Source of the DNA: JBHIET01 sp046760785
GTDB lineage: Bacteria > Chloroflexota > Anaerolineae > B4-G1
DNA: 23,992 nucleotides
Assembly: GCA_046760785.1 (NCBI GenBank)
Contig: JBHIET010000051.1
Location: 1 to 23,992, forward strand
Reading direction: 5' to 3'
Shown: one piece after another, positions 12,916-22,014 of the stretch
Position numbering within the stretch: position 1 is the stretch's first letter
Layout of the letters: each line of letters begins with the position of its first letter
Translations under genes and position numbers: made by a program
The notes under the pieces: generated by a model
Databases searched by the model: none
What the model saw: only the letters and a program-made list of their open reading frames with translations
What the model was told of the DNA's origin: nothing

Positions 12916-15900
12916 CTACGGCCAGTTCCTGAACACGAGCGGCAGATAGAGGGTGCGCGTGTTGTTGATCGTGACGGAGACCGAGAGCGGGATCGGGTCA
13001 GGAGCATAGCCATCGTCCAGGTAGGCGACGTTCTCAACCGTGACGCCGTCGCTCAGGCCATCGGCGACGGTCACCTGGAAGCCCAGCCGCTCGCTACCTG
13101 GATCCACGCTGACCGTCCAGGTGAAGACACGGCTGTCGCCACTGAGGGTGACATCCCCCGCCGTAGGGTCGAAACTGCCGCCGACCAGCGTCACCGACGG
13201 GGGCAACGAGTCGGTCACGGTCACCGCTCTGCCGATGCTGCCGTTGTTGCGAACGGTGATCGTGTACACAAGCGGGTCACCGCTGGGCACCTCGCTGGCG
13301 CTGGCGGTCTTGCTGGAACTGCCGAAGACGCCTTGAGCGACGGTGATTTCGGCGCTGCGCTTGATGCTGGTCGTACCGCCCGTGATATAGGCCGTGTTTT
13401 CGATGGATTGGCCGATATGGGCCGCCTCCGTGATGGTCGCCTGGAAGGCAAGCGTCTCCTTGCTATCCGTGATGATCTGCCCGGTCCACAGGATGGAGTT
13501 ATCGTCAACCACGACATTCCCGGTGGACGGCGGATCGTGACCGACGTAAGCTAGCTCGGCTGGCAACACGTCGGACACGGTAAAGCTGACGGTGTCGGTC
13601 ACGCTGGCATTGCTGACCACGATGGTATACTCGATGGTGTCCCCTGCGTTGGGAGTTGCATCATCCACGAGTTTTCGGGAGCCGTAGATCTCAGAGATCA
13701 CCTCAACGGTCACGATGTCCGTGTCGTCCACCGTGGTGGAAGGGCTGAACTCGCCGGTGTAGGAGACCACCACCTGATTAGCCAGCTCGGCTCCCCAGGG
13801 CACGTCACTGCCGACGTGGACGACGACGGCGACCCGCCCCATGCCGCCCGGTGGAATACCCGGCACACCGTCGGTGTACCAGGTGATCTGGGTGACACCG
13901 CTGGGCAGCGTCGAGGTCACCGGCCCGGTGAGATAGCGGCCTGACGAGGCGCTGAGCAGCGTGACGGAAGGGGGCAGCGTCTCGGTGATAACCACGTTGG
14001 TGGCGTGGGTGATCATACTGCGGTTGCCGTAGAGGATCCAATACGTGTAATCCTTGCCCGGCTCGGGCGGGATGACATTCCCCTCCTCATCCTTGGATGG
14101 CTCCTTGTCCACGAAGGGGTCCACGTAATTACTGGCAATCTCCACCACTTCGATGTCACTGTCGGAAGAGACCCCATCGCTGATCGCAACAGTATTGGTC
14201 AGGAGCGTGCCAATGGGAAGCGTCTGCGGAACGTTGACCCACAATTGAAGGATAGCGTAGTTCCACGAGCCGTTGTCCACGACAGGGGCGGTAAAGACCA
14301 GCGTCCTGCTCATCGGCCCGCCGATGGTGGGTGTGATAGCGCCTTCCGTCCCCAACAGATCCGGCCCGTGGTAATTCAAGGTAGCATGGTCGAAGGTCGT
14401 GTTCTGGGGCAGCAGGTCTGTGATGACTACGTCGTAAAGAGGGGCGTTCCCTGCGTGCCCCTCGCGGCCGTTGTTGTAAAAGTAGATGTTGTAGGGGATG
14501 GCCTGGCCAGCGGCAACGTAGTCGTTGTTGTACGGATAGTCTTTGCCAACATACAGCTCGGACACCGCCGAACCGGCGACGGTGAAAGACTCACTGTTGT
14601 GGTTGTTCGGCCCGTCACCCAGCTCGACGTTTTGCGTCGTCGTCACGTGGGCCGTGTTGGCGACCAAGCCTGAACTGTTGCCGTTGCGCAACTCCAACCA
14701 TACCGTCTCTACCTCGTCTATGCCCATCGTACCCAGGTTCAGGGTGACGACCGTATGAGCACCCAGCGTGCCCGTCGTGACCGCCGAACCACACGAGTTC
14801 CACCAGTACGTTCTGCCACAGTCCTCGTAGGTGACGCCGGTCGGCAGGAGATCCGTCACCACTACTCCGTGGGCAATCGCCGCCCGGTCGCTGTCAGCAA
14901 AATCGGTGTTAGTGATGACCAGGCGGTAACGGAGAGCACCTGCCTGAGCAGGTGGGATGTTGGGATCAAGCACCTTTTGAATCTGCAAGTCGCGGTGGGC
15001 AGGACCATAGTTAAGGACGAACGTAGCCGTGACGTAGGGAACGGTATCGGTGGACTCGGCCGTAAAGGTCACGGTGGCCACGTCGTTAAAGTCCATCACA
15101 GCGGCCGGGATAGGGACGACGAATTGGAGCGTGGAGGTGTAGGTACCACTAAGGGGTGGGACGAAGGTCGGATAGGAGATGCCGTTTGCCCAGGTGGTGA
15201 TAGGGACACTGGAACTGACGGCCAGAGAGTGGGTCAGGAAAAAACTCCTGGTCACATCCTCGCTGGCCCCCAGGTATAGGGCGGAGGTCGTCGTGATCGA
15301 GTTGCCCGGGTCGTCCCAGATGGCCTGGCTGGGAGGCAAAAAGACGGCCTGGACGCCGGTGAAACTGGGTTGAAAGCGAATCGCCATCTGATCCTGCCAG
15401 AAACCGGTGGCGCTGGGGATAAACATGCCCTGGGTATATACGTCGCCCGCTGAACCATCCAGGTTCTCCAGCCCGACGATGACGGATTTGTTCAGGTTTT
15501 CGTCCAGCGTACCGGCGAAATTGGTGATCTTGAAGTACTGCATCTTGATGTCACCGCCGGGGTAGAGGAGGATCTGGAAGGTGCGCGGGTTATACATCCC
15601 GCAGCACCAAACCACGTTCTCGAACTCGATGATAGTGCGCCGGGGGTTGGAATCGTTCCTGAGGTAGACGTGCGAGATTCCGGGATACCCCCACAAGTCG
15701 TCGGCAAAGGGAGCGATGAAGTTATTGACGGCATCGGTGCCGGTCAGGTTATTGTTGGGGATCAGATCCGGCATGCCTCCACTTCCGCTAGCGACCTGGA
15801 CTCCCTGCTTCTCGAAGAAAATATACCCATTCTCGCTGATGCGAAAGTGGGTGTAGAAATCGGCGTAGAAGGGGAAGACAAAGCCTATGGGGTAGGGAGA

Positions 15901-16203
15901 TGAAATGTCGCCGTCTTCGATGAAGTCGCCTCCCAGGTCCCACTCGTAGTCGGCGTCGTTGTGGATTTCCACCCATCCGTAAGTGACCGTCGGCACGTCG
16001 GACGGGGTCAGGGTATCGTACATGGTGTAGACGCCGCTGCTGGGGCTGTGCGGGCGGGCGAGCGGTGCTGGCGGGACGGAGGGAGAATCTGCTGGAAGAG
16101 CGTCTTTAGCCGAGGAAACGGTGCTCAGCAACAGGGTCAGGGCAGCCATAGCCCCAATGCAAGAAAGGACGAGTGTCAAGGCTCTTCTCGTTTTCGTGTT
16201 CAT
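12916..16203 (-). CDS. Large secreted DUF11-repeat surface protein
   Basis: 1095 residues. Signal peptide about 1-32 (NTKTRR, then a hydrophobic core). A beta-rich domain at about 58-280 has PFYADFYTHFRISENGYIFF, IAPFADDLWG, IIEFENV and FQILLYPGGDIKMQYF, as in adhesion-like domains of secreted proteases. A linker domain (285-400) follows, then five DUF11-like beta-sandwich repeats at roughly 405-545, 549-690, 695-835, 838-955 and 960-1080; their hallmarks are YxIxxxN and (V)xDxLPxxxT. The protein ends in LYLPLVFRNWP, a C-terminal type I know from many exported Chloroflexota proteins, of unknown function. ATG 16203 has AGGAGG at 8 nt. It probably contributes to the cell surface or is released. 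No catalytic residues are seen. Mobile element copy 3 lies directly upstream and may affect its expression. Confidence 0.88.
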   Translation of the reverse strand: MNTKTRRALTLVLSCIGAMAALTLLLSTVSSAKDALPADSPSVPPAPLARPHSPSSGVYTMYDTLTPSDVPTVTYGWVEIHNDADYEWDLGGDFIEDGDISSPYPIGFVFPFYADFYTHFRISENGYIFFEKQGVQVASGSGGMPDLIPNNNLTGTDAVNNFIAPFADDLWGYPGISHVYLRNDSNPRRTIIEFENVVWCCGMYNPRTFQILLYPGGDIKMQYFKITNFAGTLDENLNKSVIVGLENLDGSAGDVYTQGMFIPSATGFWQDQMAIRFQPSFTGVQAVFLPPSQAIWDDPGNSITTTSALYLGASEDVTRSFFLTHSLAVSSSVPITTWANGISYPTFVPPLSGTYTSTLQFVVPIPAAVMDFNDVATVTFTAESTDTVPYVTATFVLNYGPAHRDLQIQKVLDPNIPPAQAGALRYRLVITNTDFADSDRAAIAHGVVVTDLLPTGVTYEDCGRTYWWNSCGSAVTTGTLGAHTVVTLNLGTMGIDEVETVWLELRNGNSSGLVANTAHVTTTQNVELGDGPNNHNSESFTVAGSAVSELYVGKDYPYNNDYVAAGQAIPYNIYFYNNGREGHAGNAPLYDVVITDLLPQNTTFDHATLNYHGPDLLGTEGAITPTIGGPMSRTLVFTAPVVDNGSWNYAILQLWVNVPQTLPIGTLLTNTVAISDGVSSDSDIEVVEIASNYVDPFVDKEPSKDEEGNVIPPEPGKDYTYWILYGNRSMITHATNVVITETLPPSVTLLSASSGRYLTGPVTSTLPSGVTQITWYTDGVPGIPPGGMGRVAVVVHVGSDVPWGAELANQVVVSYTGEFSPSTTVDDTDIVTVEVISEIYGSRKLVDDATPNAGDTIEYTIVVSNASVTDTVSFTVSDVLPAELAYVGHDPPSTGNVVVDDNSILWTGQIITDSKETLAFQATITEAAHIGQSIENTAYITGGTTSIKRSAEITVAQGVFGSSSKTASASEVPSGDPLVYTITVRNNGSIGRAVTVTDSLPPSVTLVGGSFDPTAGDVTLSGDSRVFTWTVSVDPGSERLGFQVTVADGLSDGVTVENVAYLDDGYAPDPIPLSVSVTINNTRTLYLPLVFRNWP

Positions 16204-16239
16204 AGGGAGCGCCTCCTAACCTGGACAAGCCAGAATTGA

Positions 16240-16247
16240 AACGGTAG
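16240..16247. repeat. 8-bp target-site duplication, copy 3 of element
   Basis: AACGGTAG here is matched at 7 of 8 positions by AACGGTAC at 16444-16451 on the other side of the element. Place and length agree with the perfect 8-bp duplication at copy 1. Confidence 0.65.
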
Positions 16248-16443
16248 GTGACTACCTTGACAATGTCAGATTAACATAAAGCAGGCTGCACTTGCTCGCC
16301 GGTGCTCGTAGCCCCCGTCCCTTCGGGCTGAGCCTCAGGACGAAGCCTCGGGGGCGTCTCAAACGAGATTTGCCCGCAGAACACGCCCTTGGGGACAAGA
16401 GCTGAGAGCCTTTGGCCAAATGTGACATTGTCAAGGCAGTAAC
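16248..16443. mobile_element. MITE-like element, copy 3 (196 bp)
   Basis: The left end is GTGACTACCTTGACAATGT; the right end read inward is GTTACTGCCTTGACAATGT. Near-duplicate of copy 2: the same 196-bp length and four substitutions in the 178-bp core. Flanked by AACGGTAG/AACGGTAC. No transposase. It lies between two minus-strand surface-protein genes and 45 bp upstream of the start codon at 16203. The minus strand stays open across the element in both 196-bp copies, but two of the four changes alter residues and there is no sign of coding selection. Confidence 0.85.
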
Positions 16444-16475
16444 AACGGTACTAAACAAATCGCTGCCGACAACCA

Positions 16476-17717
16476 TCAATCGTGCCAGGCAAGATGATGG
16501 TGCAGCAGGAGATAGGCAACGATCAACAAGACCCCACCTGCGATGGGTAGCGCAAAACCGACACGTGCTGGCCGGTCTGCGTCGCCGGTTTCGGGCAAGA
16601 GCAGCGGTACGGTGGGCGTGGGCGTGAGTGCGGGCGTTGGGGAAGGGACAGGCGTGTCGGCGGGCGGCGGGGGTGGAGGTGGAGGAGAAGCAGGCGTGTC
16701 GGTGGGTGTGGGTGTGCTCGTCGGCGTGGGGGTGTTGGTCGGTGTAGGTGTCGGTTCCAGCACCACGTATTGCATGCTCACAGGCGAAGAAGGGCATCCA
16801 AATCTATCGCTCATTGTCAGGGTAACCGTGTACGTGCCAGGGGCTGCGTACACTTTGGAAGGCCCTGAATCGGTGCTGGCTGTGCCGTCTCCAAAGTCCC
16901 ATTCAAAAGTGTAGGGGGTATCGCCGCTCAACCCAGTGTTGCTTTGACTGAAGGCGATGGGAACGCCGGCGCCGGCAGAACCGGAAGGCGGGTTGGCGTT
17001 CAACGTAAGGGCGTTGCCATCAATGGTGTAGTTGAACTGAAGGCGGTAAGCCACCGCGGCACTTGCGTCGTCCACATCGTCACGCACGCGCATTGCCAGC
17101 GTGTTGCGGCCCACACGACGACTGTTGGCCACCAGCGTCGCATCCAGGTTCACGTCGTAGACAAAGCCATCCTCACGACCGGGCAGGTTCGTGGCGATAG
17201 GTGCGCTGTTGTAGTAGACGGAGGCGCCACCAGGGGTGGCAGCTACTTGCAGGCGCAGGGGGTTGATCACCGCAACCGAGTCGGCGGAGGCGTTGATGGG
17301 AACGCAGAAGTTCTTCCGCAAAAAGAGGAACTGTGGATCAGGGCTGGAAGGGATGTTGTACCGGCCGTCACCGTCAGGCCCGGCGCCCGGCGAACCTCCC
17401 CAGATGAAGTCGTCTCCCACAGGAGTTCCCCATCCTGGTTGACGCACAACCGGATAGGAAGGGTCCCAACCGCTATCGTCAAAATCGGGTGAACGCCAGA
17501 GGCCAGGGTCCAGGAGATTATCCTGGAGCCGCGTGGCCTCGGAATGGCCCGGCTGGCCTGGCGGCGGCGGGCCGCTCACGACCGTCACTGTGCCGGACTG
17601 GTGCAGCGGCGAGGCGGAAGCGGGCGGCAATACGACCACCGACATGGCCACGGCCGCCGTGCCGATGAGTATCGCGACCTTCACAGCAGCTAACAGGCGT
17701 TGTCTGAAACGCATCAT
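16476..17717 (-). CDS. Exported PKD-domain protein with C-terminal LPETG anchor signal
   Basis: 413 residues from ATG 17717. This start has AGGAGGT 5-6 nt upstream; the frame extends to TTG 17738 but that adds only seven residues lacking a ribosome site. Signal peptide 1-35 (ends ASA before SPLHQ). Residues about 60-232 look like a galactose-binding-type jelly roll (WRSPDFDDSGW, FLRKNFCVP, ASVYYNSAPIA, NTLAMRVRDD). A PKD domain follows (about 240-320, with FEWDFGDGT and YAAPGTYTVTLT). Next comes a Thr/Pro linker (322-371), LPETG (374-378), a hydrophobic helix (about 386-405) and a short His-rich tail. The last three parts have the layout of a sortase anchor, though the tail is less basic than usual. 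It probably binds or displays carbohydrate at the cell surface; no catalytic residues were identified. Confidence 0.85.
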   Translation of the reverse strand: MMRFRQRLLAAVKVAILIGTAAVAMSVVVLPPASASPLHQSGTVTVVSGPPPPGQPGHSEATRLQDNLLDPGLWRSPDFDDSGWDPSYPVVRQPGWGTPVGDDFIWGGSPGAGPDGDGRYNIPSSPDPQFLFLRKNFCVPINASADSVAVINPLRLQVAATPGGASVYYNSAPIATNLPGREDGFVYDVNLDATLVANSRRVGRNTLAMRVRDDVDDASAAVAYRLQFNYTIDGNALTLNANPPSGSAGAGVPIAFSQSNTGLSGDTPYTFEWDFGDGTASTDSGPSKVYAAPGTYTVTLTMSDRFGCPSSPVSMQYVVLEPTPTPTNTPTPTSTPTPTDTPASPPPPPPPPADTPVPSPTPALTPTPTVPLLLPETGDADRPARVGFALPIAGGVLLIVAYLLLHHHLAWHD

Positions 17718-17820
17718 GAGCCACCTCCTCCCAACCAAACCCTGGGGTCTTCGAAGACCTCAATGGTCTCGTGCCACGATGCAACGCTAACAGTACCGCC
17801 AGCGCGGTCGGCACAGTCCG

Positions 17821-17849
17821 ATTATAACCCATTTCCAGCATCTCCACAA
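17821..17849 (-). promoter_or_regulatory. Predicted promoter for the PKD/LPETG protein gene
   Basis: On the minus strand TTGTGG (17844-17849) and TATAAT (17821-17826) are separated by 17 bp. The -10 box is perfect and the -35 weak. It lies about 104 bp upstream of the start at 17717. Confidence 0.5.
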
Positions 17850-17951
17850 TTATCGCCCCACAGAACTCCGCTCCATTGTGCCGAGTGTCGGTAGGCGGGC
17901 GTCTCCTGAGCGGGGAACGTGGAAGCTGACATCTGTCCGCTTGATATCCAC

Positions 17952-17979
17952 TTGCCTTCTGGGGCCGCCCTGATATAAT
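17952..17979 (+). promoter_or_regulatory. Predicted promoter for the histidine kinase gene
   Basis: TTGCCT (17952-17957) and TATAAT (17974-17979) are separated by 16 bp, 48 bp before the ATG at 18027. With the minus-strand promoter at 17821-17849 it makes a divergent promoter region. Confidence 0.6.
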
Positions 17980-18026
17980 GTTAACGAGGCCGAAGGAGTA
18001 CGCGAATCGTCCAGGGGAATCTAGTG

Positions 18027-20744
18027 ATGGCAAAAAGCACCACCCACTCCCTCACCAGGCTGTTGGGTGATATCTGGAGCTGGCTCACGCGACCTGCTGC
18101 GTCTGTCAAAGAGCCTGAGCACCAGCGCCAGGCACGGTTGCTGGCGTCGTTACTGATCGCCTTCGTCCTGCTGGTCATTCTGTTGTCTGTCGCATCGGAG
18201 CTCCTTAACCCTGCAGTGCCCCCCTCGAACAACCCAGGCTTGTATTTGGCGGCGGGACTTGCCGTTCTTTTCACAATTGCATACGGTTTGAACCGCGCTG
18301 GGTACTACATCCTGGCCGCAGTACTTGGCATGGGTGTTCTTTCTGGCTCGGTTTTCGGTGGGACACTGGCGATTTTTGCGGGCGCGAACCCCAATTGGGA
18401 CCCTACGGACACCCAGCCACTCATCTTCCTGGTCGTGCCTGTATTGCTTGCCAGCATGCTACTTCCTTTACCGGTAACAATCGTTCTCATTGCCATCAAC
18501 GCGGCAGGTATGCTAACTCTACCGATGTTTTTCCCCGACGTAACATTTGCAGCTATCGCCACCGGCCCCCTGCTCTCCATCCTTGCTGTGTCACTCTTGA
18601 TCTTGTTGACCGCCTACCATCGGAACCTGTTGGAAATGGACCGGCAGGCTGAGATGAGCAAGAAGGTTGAAGAGTTGACCGCTCTGAGCCAAGCGTCTCA
18701 AGCTGTGACTGCTTCTCTCGAACTCGACCAGGTGTTGGCAGAGGTCGTGTCGTTAGCCAGCGAGGCGGTGAACTCAGATTACACCAGCGTGGCGCTGGTG
18801 GATGAGGCAGGCAGCATAGGCCGGAGCGTCGAAAACTTGCCGGGTGTGCCAGCCATAGGGTACCGCATCCGAGACGAGGGCCTCACCAATTGGATCGTCC
18901 ATGCAGGTCAAGTGGCGATCATTGATGAAATCGGTGAGGACGGCGCGATAAGCCCCGATCTGGGCCAAGGAGCACCGCACTTCGCGAATCCGCTCGTTGT
19001 GGAGGCTGGCATCAAGTCGGTTGCAGGCCTGCCCATGATGGTCAAGGGCAACTTGCTGGGCGTGCTATACCTGCACAGCCTGCAACCCGCTGCTTTTCAC
19101 GGTCAACTATCCTTGCTGACCACCTTTGCAGCCCAGGCTGCTATCGCCATCGAGAACAGTCGCCTCTTCCAGGCGGAGCGGGAACAGCGAGAGCTGTCCA
19201 GGGCACTGAGAGAGGCGGCAGCCGCCGTCAACAGCACCCTGCATCTTGACCAGGTGTTGGATCGCATCCTAGAGCAGGTGGAGCGGGTCGTCCTGGGGGA
19301 TGCCTTCAACGTCATGCTTATAGAGAACGGCAAAGCCGCTCTGGTCCGCGGGCGGGGGTACGAGCATCTAGACATAGAGGATCGCATCCCCCGTCCCTCC
19401 GTCGCCATTGCCGAGTATCCCAACCTGGTGAAAATGATGCGGACGGGAGAACCACTCGTCGTGCCGGACACAAGCACCGATCCCAACTGGGTCTGGTCGC
19501 AGGGCCGGGAGTGGCGGCGTTCCTATGTCGCCGCGCCCATCCGCGTGGGCGGTGCGACCGTGGGCTTTCTAAACGTGATCGGCACCCGGCCAGGCCAGTT
19601 CGGCCCCGCCGACGCCCAGCGGCTGCAGGCCTTCAGTGACCACGTCGGCACCGCCATCCAGAATGCCCGCTTGTACAGAAAACAGCTCAACTATGCCAAC
19701 GGGTTGGAGGAACGGGTGCGGGACCGGACCGCTCAACTCCAGGCTCAGTATGCCCGGCTGGCGGCGATCCTGAGCAGTGCCTCCGACGGTATCGTCGTCA
19801 CCGATCTGGAGGGAGGGATCCTCCAGGCCAACCCTGTCGCTGATGCCTGGCTCATCCGCACTCTCCCTCCAAAGGATGCCACTCGGCTGCGGGGGGTGGT
19901 ACGAGACCTGGCACAGCGAGCCGAGGAGGGGCCCAAGGCGGTGCTGGAACTGACTGGACTGGATCTGGAACTGAGCGCCGCGCCGGTCTCTGAGCCTGGA
20001 GCGGAGGAAGCGGCTGCAGTCGTGGTCATCCACGATGTCAGCCACCTCAAGGCACTGGACCGGATGAAGACCCGCTTCGTCTCCAACGTCTCCCACGAAC
20101 TGCGCACGCCGGTCACGACGATCAAGTTGTACACAGAGCTGATGCAGCGGCACCCAGAGAAATGGGAGGAATACGCGGCCACACTAGCACAGGAGGCGGA
20201 TCGTCAGGCGCGGCTGGTGGAGAACATCCTGCAGATTTCGACCGTTGACGCCGGGCGGCTGGAGATGAAGCCCCGCCCGACCTCCCTCGACGAGCTGGCC
20301 GAGATAGCCATCGTCAATCACCAGACATTGGCCCGAGAGCGAGGGTTGACGCTGGAGCACCAGCCAGCGGAACCGGGACCAGTAGCGTTGGTGGACCCGG
20401 AGTGGATGATGCAGGCATTGAACAACCTGGTGGAGAACGCGATCCATTACACGCCAGAGGGGGGAAAGGTGGTGATCTTCACCGACAATGAGGAGGCAGA
20501 AGGCCGCGCCTGGGCCACGATAGCAGTGGAGGACACCGGGATGGGCATCCCGGAGGAAGAGTTGCCACACATCTTCGAGCGATTTTTCCGGGGAGAGGGA
20601 GTGCGGTTGATACAGCTACCTGGGACCGGCCTGGGGCTGGCGATTGTCAAGGAGATCGTCGAACTGCATGGAGGGAGGGTGACGCTGGAGAGCCAGGTGG
20701 GAGAAGGCACCACCTTCACCATCTGGCTGCCCCTGGCCGACTAG
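18027..20744 (+). CDS. Membrane sensor histidine kinase with GAF and PAS domains
   Basis: 905 residues. An N-terminal membrane region with five or six segments (about 38-200) has no large periplasmic loop, so it probably senses within or near the membrane. Two GAF domains follow (about 225-380 and 400-550), then a coiled coil (555-580) and a PAS domain (about 575-675). The HisKA helix has phosphoacceptor H690 in NVSHELRTP. The HATPase has N-box LVENAIHYTP (802-811), G1 EDTGMGIP, F-box FERFF and G2 GTGLGLAI. All kinase boxes are intact. ATG 18027 is chosen because AGGGGA lies 8 nt upstream; an adjacent GTG at 18024 is the alternative. A receiver-kinase hybrid follows 39 bp later and is the likely partner. 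Confidence 0.93.
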   Translation: MAKSTTHSLTRLLGDIWSWLTRPAASVKEPEHQRQARLLASLLIAFVLLVILLSVASELLNPAVPPSNNPGLYLAAGLAVLFTIAYGLNRAGYYILAAVLGMGVLSGSVFGGTLAIFAGANPNWDPTDTQPLIFLVVPVLLASMLLPLPVTIVLIAINAAGMLTLPMFFPDVTFAAIATGPLLSILAVSLLILLTAYHRNLLEMDRQAEMSKKVEELTALSQASQAVTASLELDQVLAEVVSLASEAVNSDYTSVALVDEAGSIGRSVENLPGVPAIGYRIRDEGLTNWIVHAGQVAIIDEIGEDGAISPDLGQGAPHFANPLVVEAGIKSVAGLPMMVKGNLLGVLYLHSLQPAAFHGQLSLLTTFAAQAAIAIENSRLFQAEREQRELSRALREAAAAVNSTLHLDQVLDRILEQVERVVLGDAFNVMLIENGKAALVRGRGYEHLDIEDRIPRPSVAIAEYPNLVKMMRTGEPLVVPDTSTDPNWVWSQGREWRRSYVAAPIRVGGATVGFLNVIGTRPGQFGPADAQRLQAFSDHVGTAIQNARLYRKQLNYANGLEERVRDRTAQLQAQYARLAAILSSASDGIVVTDLEGGILQANPVADAWLIRTLPPKDATRLRGVVRDLAQRAEEGPKAVLELTGLDLELSAAPVSEPGAEEAAAVVVIHDVSHLKALDRMKTRFVSNVSHELRTPVTTIKLYTELMQRHPEKWEEYAATLAQEADRQARLVENILQISTVDAGRLEMKPRPTSLDELAEIAIVNHQTLARERGLTLEHQPAEPGPVALVDPEWMMQALNNLVENAIHYTPEGGKVVIFTDNEEAEGRAWATIAVEDTGMGIPEEELPHIFERFFRGEGVRLIQLPGTGLGLAIVKEIVELHGGRVTLESQVGEGTTFTIWLPLAD

Positions 20745-20783
20745 CGTCGGTCAGGACAGAAACCCAAGGAAGGAGCAAGGAGC

Positions 20784-21899
20784 ATGGGTGGACAGCGCAT
20801 CTTGGTTGTGGAGGACCACGAGTCCCTCCTGACGGCTATCCAGGACATCCTGGAAGAAGAGGGTTACGCTGTCTTGACAGCTACCGATGGCCTACAGGCG
20901 CTCCAGAGAATGGAGGAGAGCCGTCCAGACTTGATCGTGGCAGACATTATGATGCCCCGAATGGACGGGCTTGCACTCTACAAGGAGATCCGCGCCCGAC
21001 CAGAATGGGTGCCTATCCCCTTCATCTTCTTGACCGCCAAAGCAGAGCGGGCAGACGTGCTGAAGGGAAAGGAACTGGGAGCCGAGGATTACCTCACCAA
21101 GCCCTTCGACCCCCAGGAACTGGTGGTGGCAATCCGCGCCCGGCTGGGACGTGCCCAGGCCATTCGGGAGGCTACGGCAGCGGAGTTCGACCAACTCAAG
21201 CAGCAGATTATCACCGTCCTGGGGCACGAACTGCGCACTCCCCTGACCTATGTTCAGGGCTACACAGACCTGGCGTTGGAAGACGCCTCTTCCATCTCCT
21301 CCGGCGCCCTCCAGGAACTCCTGCATGGGGTCAAACAAGGCTCCGACCGGCTAAGCAGACTGGTGGAGAACTTCCTGCTGTTGATCCGCATAGACACCGG
21401 CCAGACAGCGGAGGAGTATCGCCTGCTGGCCCAGATACACCACGACCTGGGGGAGATCGTGGAGCGCACGGTCCGTCAATCCAAGGACCAGGCCGCAGCG
21501 TGCGGTGTGGCTCTGGAGGCAAAGGTAGCTCCCAACCTGCCCCCGGTGCAACTATGTGAGCCTTTCTTCGCAGATGCACTGCGCCGACTGGTAGATAACG
21601 GCATCAAGTTCTCCCGAGGCGAGGGAAAACGGGTGACAGTGAGCGTCCAGGCCACGGACGAATGGGTAGAAGTGGCTGTGAAGGACGAGGGAGTGGGCAT
21701 TCCCGCCGAGAAAATCCCTCACCTCTTCGAGCGGTTCCGGCAGATTGGAAGAGGGCAGATGGAGCAGCAGGGAACCGGCCTGGGTCTGGCGATTGCCCAG
21801 GACCTGACTCATCTACACGGCGGTGAGATCACCGTGGAGAGCGAACCTGGAGAAGGCTCCGTCTTTACCATCAGGCTGCCGGTAACCGAGACAACGTAA
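20784..21899 (+). CDS. Receiver-histidine kinase hybrid (REC-HisKA-HATPase)
   Basis: 371 residues and soluble. N-terminal receiver domain (1-120) with acidic pocket E10/D11, phosphoacceptor D54 (IVADIMMP), the switch Thr in FLTAK and K106 (TKPF). Next come HisKA with H148 (VLGHELRTP) and a HATPase domain with N-box RRLVDNGIKFS, DEGVGIP, FERFR and GTGLGLAI. This receiver-first order means its kinase is probably controlled by phosphorylation from another kinase. The gene 39 bp upstream encodes a membrane kinase, the obvious donor. ATG 20784 with AAGGAG at 8 nt. No DNA-binding domain, so its output is a further phosphotransfer, possibly to the lone receiver encoded at 22015-22407. Confidence 0.92.
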   Translation: MGGQRILVVEDHESLLTAIQDILEEEGYAVLTATDGLQALQRMEESRPDLIVADIMMPRMDGLALYKEIRARPEWVPIPFIFLTAKAERADVLKGKELGAEDYLTKPFDPQELVVAIRARLGRAQAIREATAAEFDQLKQQIITVLGHELRTPLTYVQGYTDLALEDASSISSGALQELLHGVKQGSDRLSRLVENFLLLIRIDTGQTAEEYRLLAQIHHDLGEIVERTVRQSKDQAAACGVALEAKVAPNLPPVQLCEPFFADALRRLVDNGIKFSRGEGKRVTVSVQATDEWVEVAVKDEGVGIPAEKIPHLFERFRQIGRGQMEQQGTGLGLAIAQDLTHLHGGEITVESEPGEGSVFTIRLPVTETT

Positions 21900-22014
21900 C
21901 GCTGAGAAACCAGGATCTTACCAGCTCTCTTACGACTCCTACCAGCAGTAGTTGCGCGATGCCGACGCCCGCTTGGTTCGGTGACGGGATTGGGTGTACG
22001 GGGCAAATTTGAGT

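Noticed and set aside
17724..17738. Longer N-terminus for the PKD protein from TTG 17738
   Set aside because: The ATG at 17717 has a strong ribosome site in this very stretch, and gives a cleaner signal peptide.
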